Below, in pieces: positions 1 to 10,400 of a stretch of DNA of 64,000 bases (position 1 is its first letter; every line of letters starts with the position of its first letter). The DNA is taken from the NCBI GenBank assembly GCA_964019425.1, contig OZ025795.1, positions 748,001 through 812,000 of the forward strand, given 5' to 3'. The notes under the pieces were generated by a model. The model was not told the DNA's origin. It made no database searches and was given only the letters and a program-made list of their open reading frames with translations. The translations under genes were made by a program, and so were the position numbers. Origin of the DNA: Flectonema sp. DT1601. Its lineage: Eukaryota; Euglenozoa; Diplonemea; Diplonemida; Diplonemidae.

Positions 1-381
1 CAAGTCTTCTAGTGAGATAGCATTAACGAGAGGCCACCAAGTTGCAAAGCAAAAACTTCCGATGATTCTCAAAGAGAAAAGGTATAAAAAATTATACTCC
101 ACAGGTATAGTTCCAACATCTATTAACGCCCCTGCCATGAAAGTAATTTCAGCAACAGCAATTGTAAGCATTAAGATTACTTCCTTTGAATCGTGTCTCG
201 GTAAACTGTCAGCTAACCCGGTCCAAAATGGAGCTGCTATGATTGAAATCAAACACCCGACTGATAGAACAATTCCTACTTGGGAGTCACTCAACCCCCT
301 TTCTTGATAAAATAATGACATAAACCTCCCCTGAAACCCGCATATGGCAAACACATAAAAGAATAGCTCACCGCTCTGCAT
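1..381 (-). CDS. MFS transporter, N-terminal part (runs off the left edge)
   Basis: An open frame starts at an ATG at 381 and continues without a stop to base 1, so only about 127 N-terminal residues are visible. The protein begins MQSGELFFYVFAICGFQGRF and soon has ERGLSDSQVGIVLSVG followed by APFWTGLADS. This is the loop pattern between the first two helices of the major facilitator superfamily, closest in feel to the MFS_1-like branch. At least three hydrophobic helices are visible. It would be a multi-pass membrane transporter; the substrate cannot be told. The sequence before the ATG is A-rich, with only a weak AG at the end of an A-run, so the 5' processing site is less clear than in its neighbours. 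The family call is fairly secure, but the rest of the gene is missing. Confidence 0.72.
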   Translation of the reverse strand, partial: MQSGELFFYVFAICGFQGRFMSLFYQERGLSDSQVGIVLSVGCLISIIAAPFWTGLADSLPRHDSKEVILMLTIAVAEITFMAGALIDVGTIPVEYNFLYLFSLRIIGSFCFATWWPLVNAISLEDL

Positions 382-613
382 TTTTATGCGATGTACCCCA
401 ATTCCTTTTTTTTTTTTTTTTTGAAATAAAATATTATCGTAAATGAAGACATGTCACGTAAAGAGATTTGGTCAACAAAGTTTCTTTTTTTAAATTGAAT
501 TAACTTAGGTTGGGGATCCAATGAAAAACTGCGTGACTCCTTCACTCCTCAGACAAGAGCGGGTTAAGTCGTCCTGTAATAATCAATTATGCCGAATGTG
601 TAGTGATGGTTAA

Positions 614-889
614 TTATGGAGAAGGCTTCGCCTCAGTTTCCATTTCTTTGTGGGCTTGCTGTACGTTATCCCACAACCGCTGATAAAGTGCAGTGCCTCC
701 AATAATTGGTCTCTCATTACTGTGAGCGTGAACTTTTGAAAATATATCCGGAGGGGTTACCGCAATATTCCTGTTGTTTAGTTTCTGTTGTTTTAGTTTT
801 TCGTATGCTTCGTCAAGCATTCGTTCAGCATCCATTGTGAAGAAGTCTTGTTGTTCTTCTTCACACTGGTGTACTTCTTCAGATGACAT
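614..889 (-). CDS. small hypothetical protein, 91 aa
   Basis: A short complete ORF lies between the MFS gene and the J-protein gene. The product is acidic and helical at the start (MSSEEVHQCEEEQQDFFTMD), followed by a charged helix and a C-terminal half with IIGGTALYQRLWDN. No signal peptide, membrane segment or recognised domain is seen. A clear splice-acceptor-like AG (ATTCCACAG) lies 31 nt upstream of the ATG, and the gene follows the stop of the J-protein gene by about 175 bases. It therefore behaves like a genuine member of the array and not a chance ORF. Function is unknown. Confidence 0.6.
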   Translation of the reverse strand: MSSEEVHQCEEEQQDFFTMDAERMLDEAYEKLKQQKLNNRNIAVTPPDIFSKVHAHSNERPIIGGTALYQRLWDNVQQAHKEMETEAKPSP

Positions 890-1063
890 GTTGTACAGTT
901 GGTGTACGGTGTTATCTTTCCTGTGGAATAATTATTATCATTTCCTCTGTTTGGAATTAACTAAATCAACCAACCGACATAAACGTAGTATGTGGATACT
1001 CAAAATAATATAAATTGATTCACGAAAAGACAGCAACCAATACAAATACAATAAAAGATAAGG

Positions 1064-1798
1064 CTACTTATCGATTTGAGGTGCTGCAAGATCTCCTTCC
1101 TTTTTCTCTGTCTTGCCCAGTAAGTTGCTATAGCTAGACTTGCTTTTACCTTCACTGTAGACTTCTCTTCTTTGATAGTTCGGAATTCCCAATCCAAGGG
1201 TCATGGTATTTGGTCTGTCAATCGCCCAGTATGAACCAGCGGTTGTAAAAAATCCAGGTACCCATCGTTCTTTAAGAGAATACCACATAATGTAAATATA
1301 TCCAAGTACTACAAAGGGTAACCCTGTTAGTAATTCAGCAAACCAGGCAATGGCTAACCATAGTAGTAATATAGGTCGAGCTGGTTTACAAAAATAGAAA
1401 ACCCATATCACCGTCATCACTGCTAAAAATCGACCCTCAGTACTGACGTAGCTGTATTCGTTTCTAATGTTTTCCCATTTTATGCCAATACCGAGTTTTG
1501 TTTTAAAGAATTTATCTGTCTTTTGTTTCACACCATCCTTCAGTATGTCAGCAGGATCTCGTTCTTGATAAATCATATGCAATGGTGCCCCCGCCATTAT
1601 CTCCTCATAAGCCTGTTTTATCTTCATAAACTCATCAGCATCCCCACCCTTATCAGGGTGATGGATTGCAATTAATTTTTGATAAGCAAGTTTGACATCA
1701 TCTGGGGATGAGGTTCTATGTATGCCTAATGTTTCGTATGCCGATTTCTTAAAAACTGGTTTCTTCACACATCTTAAAATTGGAATTCTTCGTAACAT
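1064..1798 (-). CDS. membrane-anchored DnaJ-domain protein
   Basis: This is a 244-aa J-domain protein. The J domain covers roughly residues 19-75 and has the HPD motif at 47-49 (IAIHHPDKGGDADEF) that stimulates Hsp70 ATPase activity. It is followed by a basic linker and by two or three hydrophobic helices at about residues 130-185, so it should recruit an Hsp70 to a membrane. The basic N-terminus (MLRRIPILRCVKK) could be a mitochondrial presequence. The layout, with the J domain first and membrane segments after it, differs from TIM14/Pam18, where the order is reversed. An AG acceptor (CTAACCCAG) lies 22 nt before the ATG. The J-domain call is firm; the compartment and client are inference. 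Confidence 0.85.
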   Translation of the reverse strand: MLRRIPILRCVKKPVFKKSAYETLGIHRTSSPDDVKLAYQKLIAIHHPDKGGDADEFMKIKQAYEEIMAGAPLHMIYQERDPADILKDGVKQKTDKFFKTKLGIGIKWENIRNEYSYVSTEGRFLAVMTVIWVFYFCKPARPILLLWLAIAWFAELLTGLPFVVLGYIYIMWYSLKERWVPGFFTTAGSYWAIDRPNTMTLGLGIPNYQRREVYSEGKSKSSYSNLLGKTEKKEGDLAAPQIDK

Positions 1799-2017
1799 TT
1801 TTTATAACTCTTATTGATAGCTGGGTTAGAATATTATTATTTATACGGTTTTTCAAAGTTGTCAGCTCCAAAGTCCACCCAACAAACAAAGAGGGGAAGA
1901 AGAAAAAAAAAAAAAAAAAAAAAAAAATCATGACGGGGGGAAATAAAACTGAGTTACTTTGTGTAAGTGGTAAAAATAATATTTTTGTATTTACAGGAAA
2001 ACCAAAAAAAACAGAAC

Positions 2018-3130
2018 TTATTTATTAGTAAGTGCATGACTCATACCACTATCAGAGCAGTAAAAACTGTTTGATAATTGGCAGTCTCGACACAACTTTG
2101 GGGTTGGTTTACGGGCTTCTTGTAATCTTCTAATAACATCGTGACATGATGGGACATTATCAGCAGTTTTTAAGAATTCAATTTTATCTTCGGGAAGGCA
2201 GTTTAGCTCTGCGGTGATTCGAAGGACACTGGCGGCCATATTTTCGAGAGGGAAATCATTTTCATCATCTCCAAAGGGATCAGAAATCTCACCTGACACT
2301 GCATTTGTTCCAAAGAAAGCAATTCCCAGAACAAACACAACAATTATAGTAAACCAACCATAGTCGAATACAAATGTAAATGGCATGTAAGTAAAGGACG
2401 ACAGCAATCCAACATTCAAGAGCTGAACAAAGGGAAGAGGCATAAGAATAATTTTACCCGAATTGGCATCACTAATTGCTAACACTGCCTGTTGAATGAG
2501 ATTGTCACATGAGAAGAATATTTCCTCATCAAAATCTAAATAACGTTGTGAAGCATTTAAACACATTGTTATCCACTGTCCTATTACGACGTGTTTGCAT
2601 TTGGTGCTTTGGAGGACTTTTAATTCCTCAGTAGTTACCCATTCTGGTTTTTCATCGGCGTTTGAACTTCTAAAGCACTGGCCCTCACTTCCGAGAGTAT
2701 CCTTCGCAACAGCGAACAACAAGTTAGTTAGTCTAAATATCGTTTCTACCATTTCAATTTTTAAATTTAACAATTCCGGACTCGGTTTTTTCTGAATCCC
2801 TCGAAATGACAAATACGATGCAACCATTCTATTTATGTTAATGTTACAGTATACAACTTTTCCTATATTCCCTCTGCCTGCCCAGTACACGTGATAAGCA
2901 ATGTTTGATCTGAACACCAGTAGTAGAGCCACAGGAGTCAATACCAAGTGCATCATTTCTTCTTCTTTTAATGCCGTATTGCTTCTTAGATTTCCCCATT
3001 CATAAGAACAACAGGCAATTATCGATAAGATCACGATATATATAAGTTGGCTTCCAATTGCATTCAAAGCACTTCCCCTTAGTTGGGTGAGGATTTCAAA
3101 ACTAGAATATCGATTATACTGTACAGTCAT
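2018..3130 (-). CDS. bestrophin / RFP-TM family anion channel
   Basis: This is a 370-aa protein of the bestrophin (UPF0187/RFP-TM) chloride-channel family. The early helix region has LLLVFRSNIAYHVYWAGRG, matching the family's FRTNxAYxRWxEGR segment. The second half has MPLPFVQLLNVG and then ISDPFGDDENDFPLE, which is the family's highly conserved IxDPFGxDxNDxPL signature. Four or more hydrophobic segments are present, as expected for a pentameric channel subunit. The length fits short protist and bacterial family members without a long regulatory tail. An AG acceptor (TTCTAACAG) lies 21 nt upstream of the ATG. A tiny upstream ATG-TGA reading frame overlaps the start and could dampen translation. 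Confidence 0.93.
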   Translation of the reverse strand: MTVQYNRYSSFEILTQLRGSALNAIGSQLIYIVILSIIACCSYEWGNLRSNTALKEEEMMHLVLTPVALLLVFRSNIAYHVYWAGRGNIGKVVYCNININRMVASYLSFRGIQKKPSPELLNLKIEMVETIFRLTNLLFAVAKDTLGSEGQCFRSSNADEKPEWVTTEELKVLQSTKCKHVVIGQWITMCLNASQRYLDFDEEIFFSCDNLIQQAVLAISDANSGKIILMPLPFVQLLNVGLLSSFTYMPFTFVFDYGWFTIIVVFVLGIAFFGTNAVSGEISDPFGDDENDFPLENMAASVLRITAELNCLPEDKIEFLKTADNVPSCHDVIRRLQEARKPTPKLCRDCQLSNSFYCSDSGMSHALTNK

Positions 3131-3415
3131 AGCGTATGATTCATTGGTGATCTGTTAGAAGGAAATATGTTCAATACTAAAACAGTGACTGGGTGACTAG
3201 TGAAGGACATCATTTTAACTTCTTCTGTTGGAGGAAAACTTTTATTGCTGTACAACAACTGCAATTAAACTTTTTCTTAAAACTAAGATTCTCAGATGCA
3301 ACGCTGCCTTCCGAATTTGGGCTGCGAATGTAAGTCTGTCTTAGCTGACGCAGACATTTATAATTCTACAGTGAACTGGTACAAGTGATTGTTTGTTACA
3401 AAAGGAAATTATAAA

Positions 3416-4222
3416 CTACTTTGAGAATAAACCAGTCAAGTCTCCTTGCTTGACATCAATAATTGAAATATTATTATTGTCTAAGAAAGGTTTCTCAACT
3501 ACCGATGATAACTTTGAGTTGTAAACAGCTCTGGTTGAATCATCTGTGAGAACAGAGATCAGAAATTCCTTAGCCGTAGTATCGAACATGTTAGCAACAA
3601 CCGAATGAACTTCACTCTGAGTCATCGGCTTACTAACTCTCCTACTACCAGGAATCTCCGCAAGCGGAATAGGCTGCCCTGAAGAGTTTCTCAACTCCCC
3701 ATTTTTTGCCAAAAACACGAAAGCTTTTGAAAGGATTTGATCACCCAGAAGTTTCATATTTAAATTATTACACTTACAAATATGATAACCTCCTTCAGTT
3801 GTTAACATGATTTCAAGTTGACCCATTGTGAGGTACGTAACATGGATGTCAACTTCTACTCCTCTTTGGTAGTATAAAGTAGCTGGTATACTTCCATAAC
3901 GTGCAATTAATGGACAATAAACAACATCATAGTCAGGTAATCTACCAGGAACTACTACTACGCTACCAGACTCTCCCATATCTCCGTACTTCCTTTGTAG
4001 TTGTAGTGGGCTTGCATTACTACCAATGGCTAATACTGCTATTCTTCGTATGCCTGTTGCATCCTTTTCGTCTTGTAGATAAGTAGACCAATCTGGAATT
4101 GCTTCTGTTACTCCTTCTCCTTTTTCTGAATAGCGAAATACGAAAGATCCCTCTGGACGAGGGAATGGGTACGACAAAGCAAAGCTAATCCGTTCCTCCA
4201 AGGTTTTCTCAGCCGGCGGCAT
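3416..4222 (-). CDS. gamma-glutamylcyclotransferase-like protein (tentative)
   Basis: The predicted protein has 268 aa. The open frame extends further upstream, but an intron-type acceptor (TATTTTTTTTCCAG) lies 9 nt before the ATG at 4222, so MPPAEKTLEER is the likely start. The segment IAVLAIGSNASPLQLQRKYG near residue 63 resembles the GSN loop that opens gamma-glutamylcyclotransferase-like (GGCT) folds. It is followed by GRLPDYDVVY and a beta-rich stretch, as in that family. I cannot identify the catalytic glutamate with confidence, so an enzymatic role in glutathione or gamma-glutamyl peptide breakdown is only a suggestion. No signal peptide or membrane segment is seen. It could be an unrelated alpha/beta protein. 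Confidence 0.5.
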   Translation of the reverse strand: MPPAEKTLEERISFALSYPFPRPEGSFVFRYSEKGEGVTEAIPDWSTYLQDEKDATGIRRIAVLAIGSNASPLQLQRKYGDMGESGSVVVVPGRLPDYDVVYCPLIARYGSIPATLYYQRGVEVDIHVTYLTMGQLEIMLTTEGGYHICKCNNLNMKLLGDQILSKAFVFLAKNGELRNSSGQPIPLAEIPGSRRVSKPMTQSEVHSVVANMFDTTAKEFLISVLTDDSTRAVYNSKLSSVVEKPFLDNNNISIIDVKQGDLTGLFSK

Positions 4223-4319
4223 GTTGAGAGTCTGGAAAAAAATAAAATAAATACAAACACGCCACAGTAGTGGAAAACGAAAACAAGTGACTTCCACGAC
4301 GCGACATTATTTTAAGTAC

Positions 4320-7300
4320 TCAAGAAGTACCTACTTTAAATAATTAGAGTTCCGGAAGACAAACATTGCATTTTAGGGAGGAAGAAATTCTTATGATTAG
4401 TGGCCCAATACCGCATTATTGAATCATAAATAAATGGGATATAATGAAAACCAACACAAAGGTGAAAACGTTCTTTCCAACAGCCTGTTCAGCTCAGTTT
4501 GATTGGTTTTGTTAAACTGCTTTTCGGAGTCAACACAATTCCTCCCTTCAGGGTACGTCTCCCACAAGAGAGTTGGTGTGGACCATAGCAGTCAACAATC
4601 CATCAACTAGCTTGATTGAATCGACGAATGGTCAGAACGTTTAAGGCAAAAAGAAAAAACAATTCGGGGGAAAGCGTGATAGAGAGAGGAAATTCGGTTA
4701 CGGTCATCACTGCAAACGCTGAACAGAAAGAATCCACTTCTTTATCCGAAAACGCAGCAGGAAGTAATTAGTAGCAAAAAAGGAAATCGATACGTTTATA
4801 ATGTAGTCAGCGTCAAGGTCTAAGACCTGCTTCAAACAAACAACGTATTGGGGAAAGGAATGAAGAGAGTGTGGCTTAAAAACATTTAAGTTAAATTACT
4901 ACCAATTTAGTATTTGTTTGCCATTAAAAAAATAAAGGATTTCATAAACAATGCATCCCTTTGATAGTAGTGAAAAATAATTAATTTTGAAAAAAGACGC
5001 AGACATGTGAAGCAGCTTCTATCACATCAACTAATTCACTTTTATCTAAAGAGAACACACACTAGAATCAATCTTTTAACAAAAAAAAAGATTCAAAAAA
5101 AAAAGAAAGGAAATATGATTTATGTTGCTTTGGCAATTCAGCACATCATATGTTTTTGCCGTAGCTTTGTACAAAGACACACCAGGGAGCAGAATAGAAA
5201 TATTGATTCCTCTTACTGACTGGGAATTTCTTTAGCTAACAACAAACTTTTTCTATTAAAACATGTTCAGAAAACATCGATCACCCAATATTGCGTGTTA
5301 GCTCACAAGAAGATCATTTTCGTGGGTAGTATCAGTCACAGATAGACGCCCTTGGAGTATATAACAGCTTCTCAGGTACAAAGAAAAATTAGTTGAAGAG
5401 AGTCAACGTGAAGGGGAAAGAAGATAGGGAAAGAAGATAGGTGGGCGAGGGTAACTTGATGCTATGATTAAATGTAAAGCAACTTGAAACTGGCTACAAA
5501 GATAGGGTTCGGCTAAACCTGGTTGCAATGAAAGAGAGGTCCAACCGTATCCTATTTGTTCTGTCAAATATGGACGTACAGGTTGAGATCCCTATTCCCT
5601 GTCACCCGTTATAGCCTAAAACTAGTAATCCTTTACAGATTTCAAAATCAAATAAACAGGAAATTCAAGAAAGAAAAATCATTTTTGCAAAAATAATCAA
5701 AAAATAAAAATGAAACATTTCTGATTCGTAGCACACTACCAGCGGAGCACTGGGATTCCGAGGCACTACGTACGGTATAGATAGACAAACATCATAATCA
5801 CACTTATTTTGTCTACATTGGAATGATACTAAAAGTGGTTTGTGAAATGGTGTTACCGTAAATGTTACAATACATTTACTGGTTACTTCTTCCTAAATTT
5901 CAGGTTGTGTCCTGCTGGGCACATGTGAAGCTGCTCTCTAAACACAAGAGCCCTAAAAAATTAATAACCGAGTATTCTGTTATAGATTTAGATAATTAAA
6001 TTAGAACTAGAGGATGACTTTGAAGTTCTGTCGTTTGTCGTTTCTCGGCAAAGGAACTACGTCAACATGGTTATTTCTTTTACCATTTAACATAGTCCCC
6101 TTATATAAATATCAGTGAACGCGGGATACCAACTAATGAGTGGTGCTGAGTTATGTTTTATAGAGGGATAAACAGAAAAGAAATTAAAAGGTTTCCACTC
6201 ATGCTGAGACGATGTGTCCGAGTACCGTGGAACTGCCAGACGTGGGAGGACGCTTCTGGGTGCAGTAATTTCGCACAAGGCCAAACCCACTGGTAGACCC
6301 TAAGCTATAAAACTATTTAGTTAGTATTATATAACTGTTAATCAAAGAAAATGTACCTAAGACAATAGAAACCAATAAAAGGAAAATATATTTATTTGGG
6401 TCTTATTGGAGGATAAGTTGTGTTGACTTTCTAAAATATACCTGAACTGAATCATATTACATCGGTGTTAATGATCCACATGATATATGGCTGAAATAGC
6501 CATAAGGTTTTGAAATATGGTGTACAAGAAAGTCATCTAACAAAATTGTTTGAGTTTAACAAGAATTTAATAATATTATGATAAAGCAAACACTCTACAT
6601 TATAATCAATGTAATCAACAAATCTTTATAGCATTGTCTCTTTTTTTTTTTTTTTTTCGTTTTATAATTCAGTGCAGTACCGAATCGAGTACTAATACTA
6701 ATATAATCGTGAGACTTGGAAAACCAAGATATTATGTTATAAAGCAGAGTGAAAGTTTCACCTATTAATTACTTGCTATAAGTTCGGTATCAAAGCGAGG
6801 GACCTCAAGACAGAATCTGAAACAATCGCTGTCAAGTCAATAAGTAATTAACAAAAGTCTCATAAACTTCTCATTTATACGAACTATAATTCACTGATTT
6901 ACAATGACAAAAAGGAATGCAATTTTAGGATTGGAAAGAACACCGACATTCAGATGTGATGGAAAAGTAAATACACGTTTTTGAAAATTAAAAAAAAAAA
7001 AAAAAAAAAATTGAAAAAGGTGCGTAGATTTCTGATGCGCTGCGCATTTCAGGCTAATCATCCAAAAGAACACAAAAATGGATAATTGCAATCACTTCAA
7101 TGCAACAAGCAGTGATCCGAAGACCCAACACCAGGAGGCCAACAACTCCAAGGAGAAAATATAGTTGGCTCTATAGGTCGGCAGTTAATAACTATGTTCG
7201 AATCGACAACAACAGCAGTTCTCGAAACTCTCACAGCACCCCTGCCATTAACCGAAACCGCCAAATTCGCAGCTTTCACATCGAATCTGTTAGTTGAATT

Positions 7301-7468
7301 AATTCACTGGGACAGTCTGCTCTTCTTTGCTGACAGCAGGAGCAAAAACAGGAACAACGAATTCAAGGACAAAAAAAAAAAAAAAAAAAAAGAATTCTTG
7401 GCAATAAAGAATACCTCCAAGCGACGAACAATCGCGGGAACTCATAAAAAACTGTAAACCTTCTGTGT
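4320..7468. other. 3.2-kb gap between genes with repeat remnants
   Basis: No convincing coding region is seen here. Short ORFs (for example 6087-6290 minus and 7097-7297 on both strands) lack family features and acceptor context. The gap holds A and T runs, a 13-bp tandem doublet (GAAAGAAGATAGG, near 5418-5443), and a copy of a dispersed repeat at about 5448-5780. A more diverged stretch at 6240-6410 shares the string AAACCAATAAAAG with the repeat copy in the NDR-kinase intron. The 3' untranslated region and processing signals of the giant gene's precursor probably lie at its upper end. Confidence 0.5.
5448..5780. repeat. dispersed repeat, copy 1 (between genes)
   Basis: This stretch aligns by eye with parts of two other regions in the window, both inside introns. 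Shared blocks are GAGGGTAACTTGAT followed by AAACTGGCTA and GGTTCGGC (shared with 51790-51865), ACAGGTTGAG followed by CCCTGT and CGTTATAGCCTAAAA (shared with both), and TTCGTAGCACACTACCAG at 5725-5750 (shared with 24640-24660). No open reading frame, terminal repeat or target-site duplication was found. It is a degenerate interspersed element whose family I cannot name. Confidence 0.6.
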
Positions 7469-10400
7469 TCAGAAACAACGACAACCCGATCCGGAACCGA
7501 AGGAAGGTCCCTTGGGCTTGTGGCACCAGTCATCGGGAAGCTCGCTTTCCAATCCGAACACCGCAACGTAACTGCCGTCGGTCTGTGCGGACGGCAACTC
7601 CAGCGATTCGCCGTTGGCAATAGATTTCTTGAACGCCGTCATCGGATATCCCTCCCCAGCTATTTCAAACTTCGGAGCGCATGAAGCCGTGTCCCACCCA
7701 CTTGCCGGTAGAGTCGAAGGAAACCCCAGATTGTGTTTCGATGAGCATGGGGAACAGTGATAAACCACCACGATGAACGTGCACATTACACTGCTGCCGC
7801 ACTCCACCTTGAACGTCGACCCCGCTGTCACCGGATATGATGGTAAGAAGACATCCATCTGTCCGTACACATCCGGCATCTGAATTAAATCAAGCCCGAG
7901 ACCCTTCGTGGAAGAACCGCCGTTCATCGCATTCATCCGAAGCTGCACACCGTCCTTCTGCACTCCGTAGTACGGACACGAAGTCGCCACCGCCAAACCG
8001 CCTGCGCAGACACACATCCCATCCGCGTTGCAGCTTCCCCTTCCGCCGCACGTGACATCCGGATGGCAGTAACGATCACAAGTACCCGCCAAAGAAGCAG
8101 CAGTCGAAACGGCAGCCGCGAGGTGGTCCGAGCTCGGGTACCAGTGGCTCCTGCAGCTTCCGCACGAACCCGTGGCAGGGTTCACAGCCTGCTTCGCCTT
8201 CTCGCAATAACACGAATCCGCGTTCACGACATCCCCCGAAAGGAACAACTGCTCAAGCTCGCTTGGGCAGGCAGCAGAACCCGGGTTCACGATCGTTCCC
8301 GCTAGCAAACAAGCATCCATCACACATTGCGCATGCATTCCATCGCAACGTGCCCCCACTTGACAGCACCGCATCGCAAAACCTAGTCGATCCGCATCCC
8401 CACCGCAGTAGTTCCGAGCATCGTCTAGCGTCACCGACGAAGGCGTGACTGGAACGCCCACCGGATTCATCAATGCCCGAGGGTTTCTGTGCTGGGGAAT
8501 GACAACACCGCCACCACCACCACAGAATGGGACTGTGTTGTCATTCCATTTGTCCCCATCGCGATCCGATCCGTAATGCGGGTCGAAGGCAAGACCCTGA
8601 GGAGTCTTAGAGCTCGCAAGATACTCGAAGTTCATGTTCAGGTGGAAGGTTATCTCCTGATGAAAGGACGAAGACACTTCCATCTCCAACTTTATATCAC
8701 CATCTTCAAAAAGTTCGACATCGATCCACCGATTCCCCCGCTTGCTGTGCTTGAAGAAAACGTCCCCGACAACCCTCACCCTTCCTCCCGTGGGAGGAAT
8801 CTTCTCCAGATAGTAGTCAGCCCCAATCGTCTCGCAGTTCACCTTCAGCAAAGGTGGGATCCCACCCGTGATCGGAGGTGGCAGAGGGTACTCAACAAAT
8901 TCAATCGAATATAGTCCAGCGTTGTCGCGAATTGCGATGTTCCTCATGCAAGTGGCAATTGTGGTCCCAAAACAAGTTCGGAAGTTCGCAGTGACGGTGT
9001 GCTTGTCGTCGGTGTACAGCCTGTAGGACACGTCGTCGTCGCCGTGAATGTCTCTCGTCACCTTAAAAGCCCCGCCCGTCGCCGGTCCGATGAAGTGCAC
9101 ATCTCCGTGAGAAGCCGTCGCGATACCGCAAAAATATCCGTTGTACTCAACGTACTTTGTACACTCTACCATAAAATTCCCCGAATGGTCTTTGTACTGC
9201 CCCACACACTCCGCAAAGAATCCCTTGTCCACAGCCTCCTTCGGCGGACATTGGCACCGCCGAACAGCAGGGTTCCACGTTCCACCGTTCCTGCACGCCA
9301 ACGGAAACACCTGCTCAGGCAGAGGCTTTGCCCCACGTCCGTCATTCTTGAAGGCGCAGACGATGTTCACGTTGTAGTACTCCTCCGGACCAGCTTTGAA
9401 GGTATTGTACGAACACAACGCACAGGCCATCGCCACGTTGGTCTTCGAAACCATCTGCACGAAGTTCTCCGACCCCTCGGTATCCGGTGGATTGTTCTGA
9501 GCACCCCCAGCCGAAGACGCGTAGTCCCAACAACCCTCCTCCGCGCAGTACCACGACACAGTGCTCTTCTCCCCGTCCACTCCACTGAACCTGAATATCG
9601 GATCCTTCCCCGTGCCACCGTCGCTCAACGAGCTGACCACCCGGTTTTCGTTGTTCCAGTCCGCCCCGTATTGGTTGGGATTCAAGTTCCACTCGTGCGA
9701 GAACGACGACCGGTCGGTGGTGCACACCTTCTCGAGTCCAGGACTGTCGCGGACCGTCTGCGCCATCCCGTCGTCCCACACGATCGACGAGACACCGTGG
9801 TCGCTCCTCACCTTGTTCGTAAAGTCCAAGATCTGCTTCTTCTGCCACGCCGACGGCGTCACGAAGCAGGTGTCCGTCCCCACCTTCTTCTCGCAACTCG
9901 TCTTCGGCGACGGGTCGGGCGGATTGTACATCCCGCAGCACACGGTACACGAACCCGGCCAAGGGACCACGCACGTGCACCCCAGATTCTTGCACGCCTC
10001 GTAGTTCCCGCAAGACATGCTGTTCCTGCTCCGTCTATTGCATTCAAAAACAGCCTGCGTGGGGGCCGGCGTCGCGATCGCCGGAGCGCCAACGTCGTAT
10101 TCGTCGCACCTCATCCCAACGAAAGGAGACGTGCAGTCGCAGCTGGCCACCTGCATCGCGTCCGTCACGCACGTCCCCTTCGTTCCGCACACAAACTGGT
10201 TGTCGCAGGTGATCGCAGGCGGGTTTCCGATCTTCCGTCCGTCACCGTCGATCCCGTCCGTCGGTTCCACCGAAACCGCTTTACATCCGGCCCCGCAATC
10301 CGGAGACACGGCCGTCTTGCTCGGACCAACCCGAGGGGCACGTGGAAGCTTCACAATCACCTGCGAGAAGTCCGAGTACCGGATCCCCGCACCCCCAAGC

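Noticed and set aside
6087-6290. Minus ORF of 67 codons in the 3.2-kb gap
   Set aside because: No family features and no acceptor context; it lies next to repeat-like sequence.
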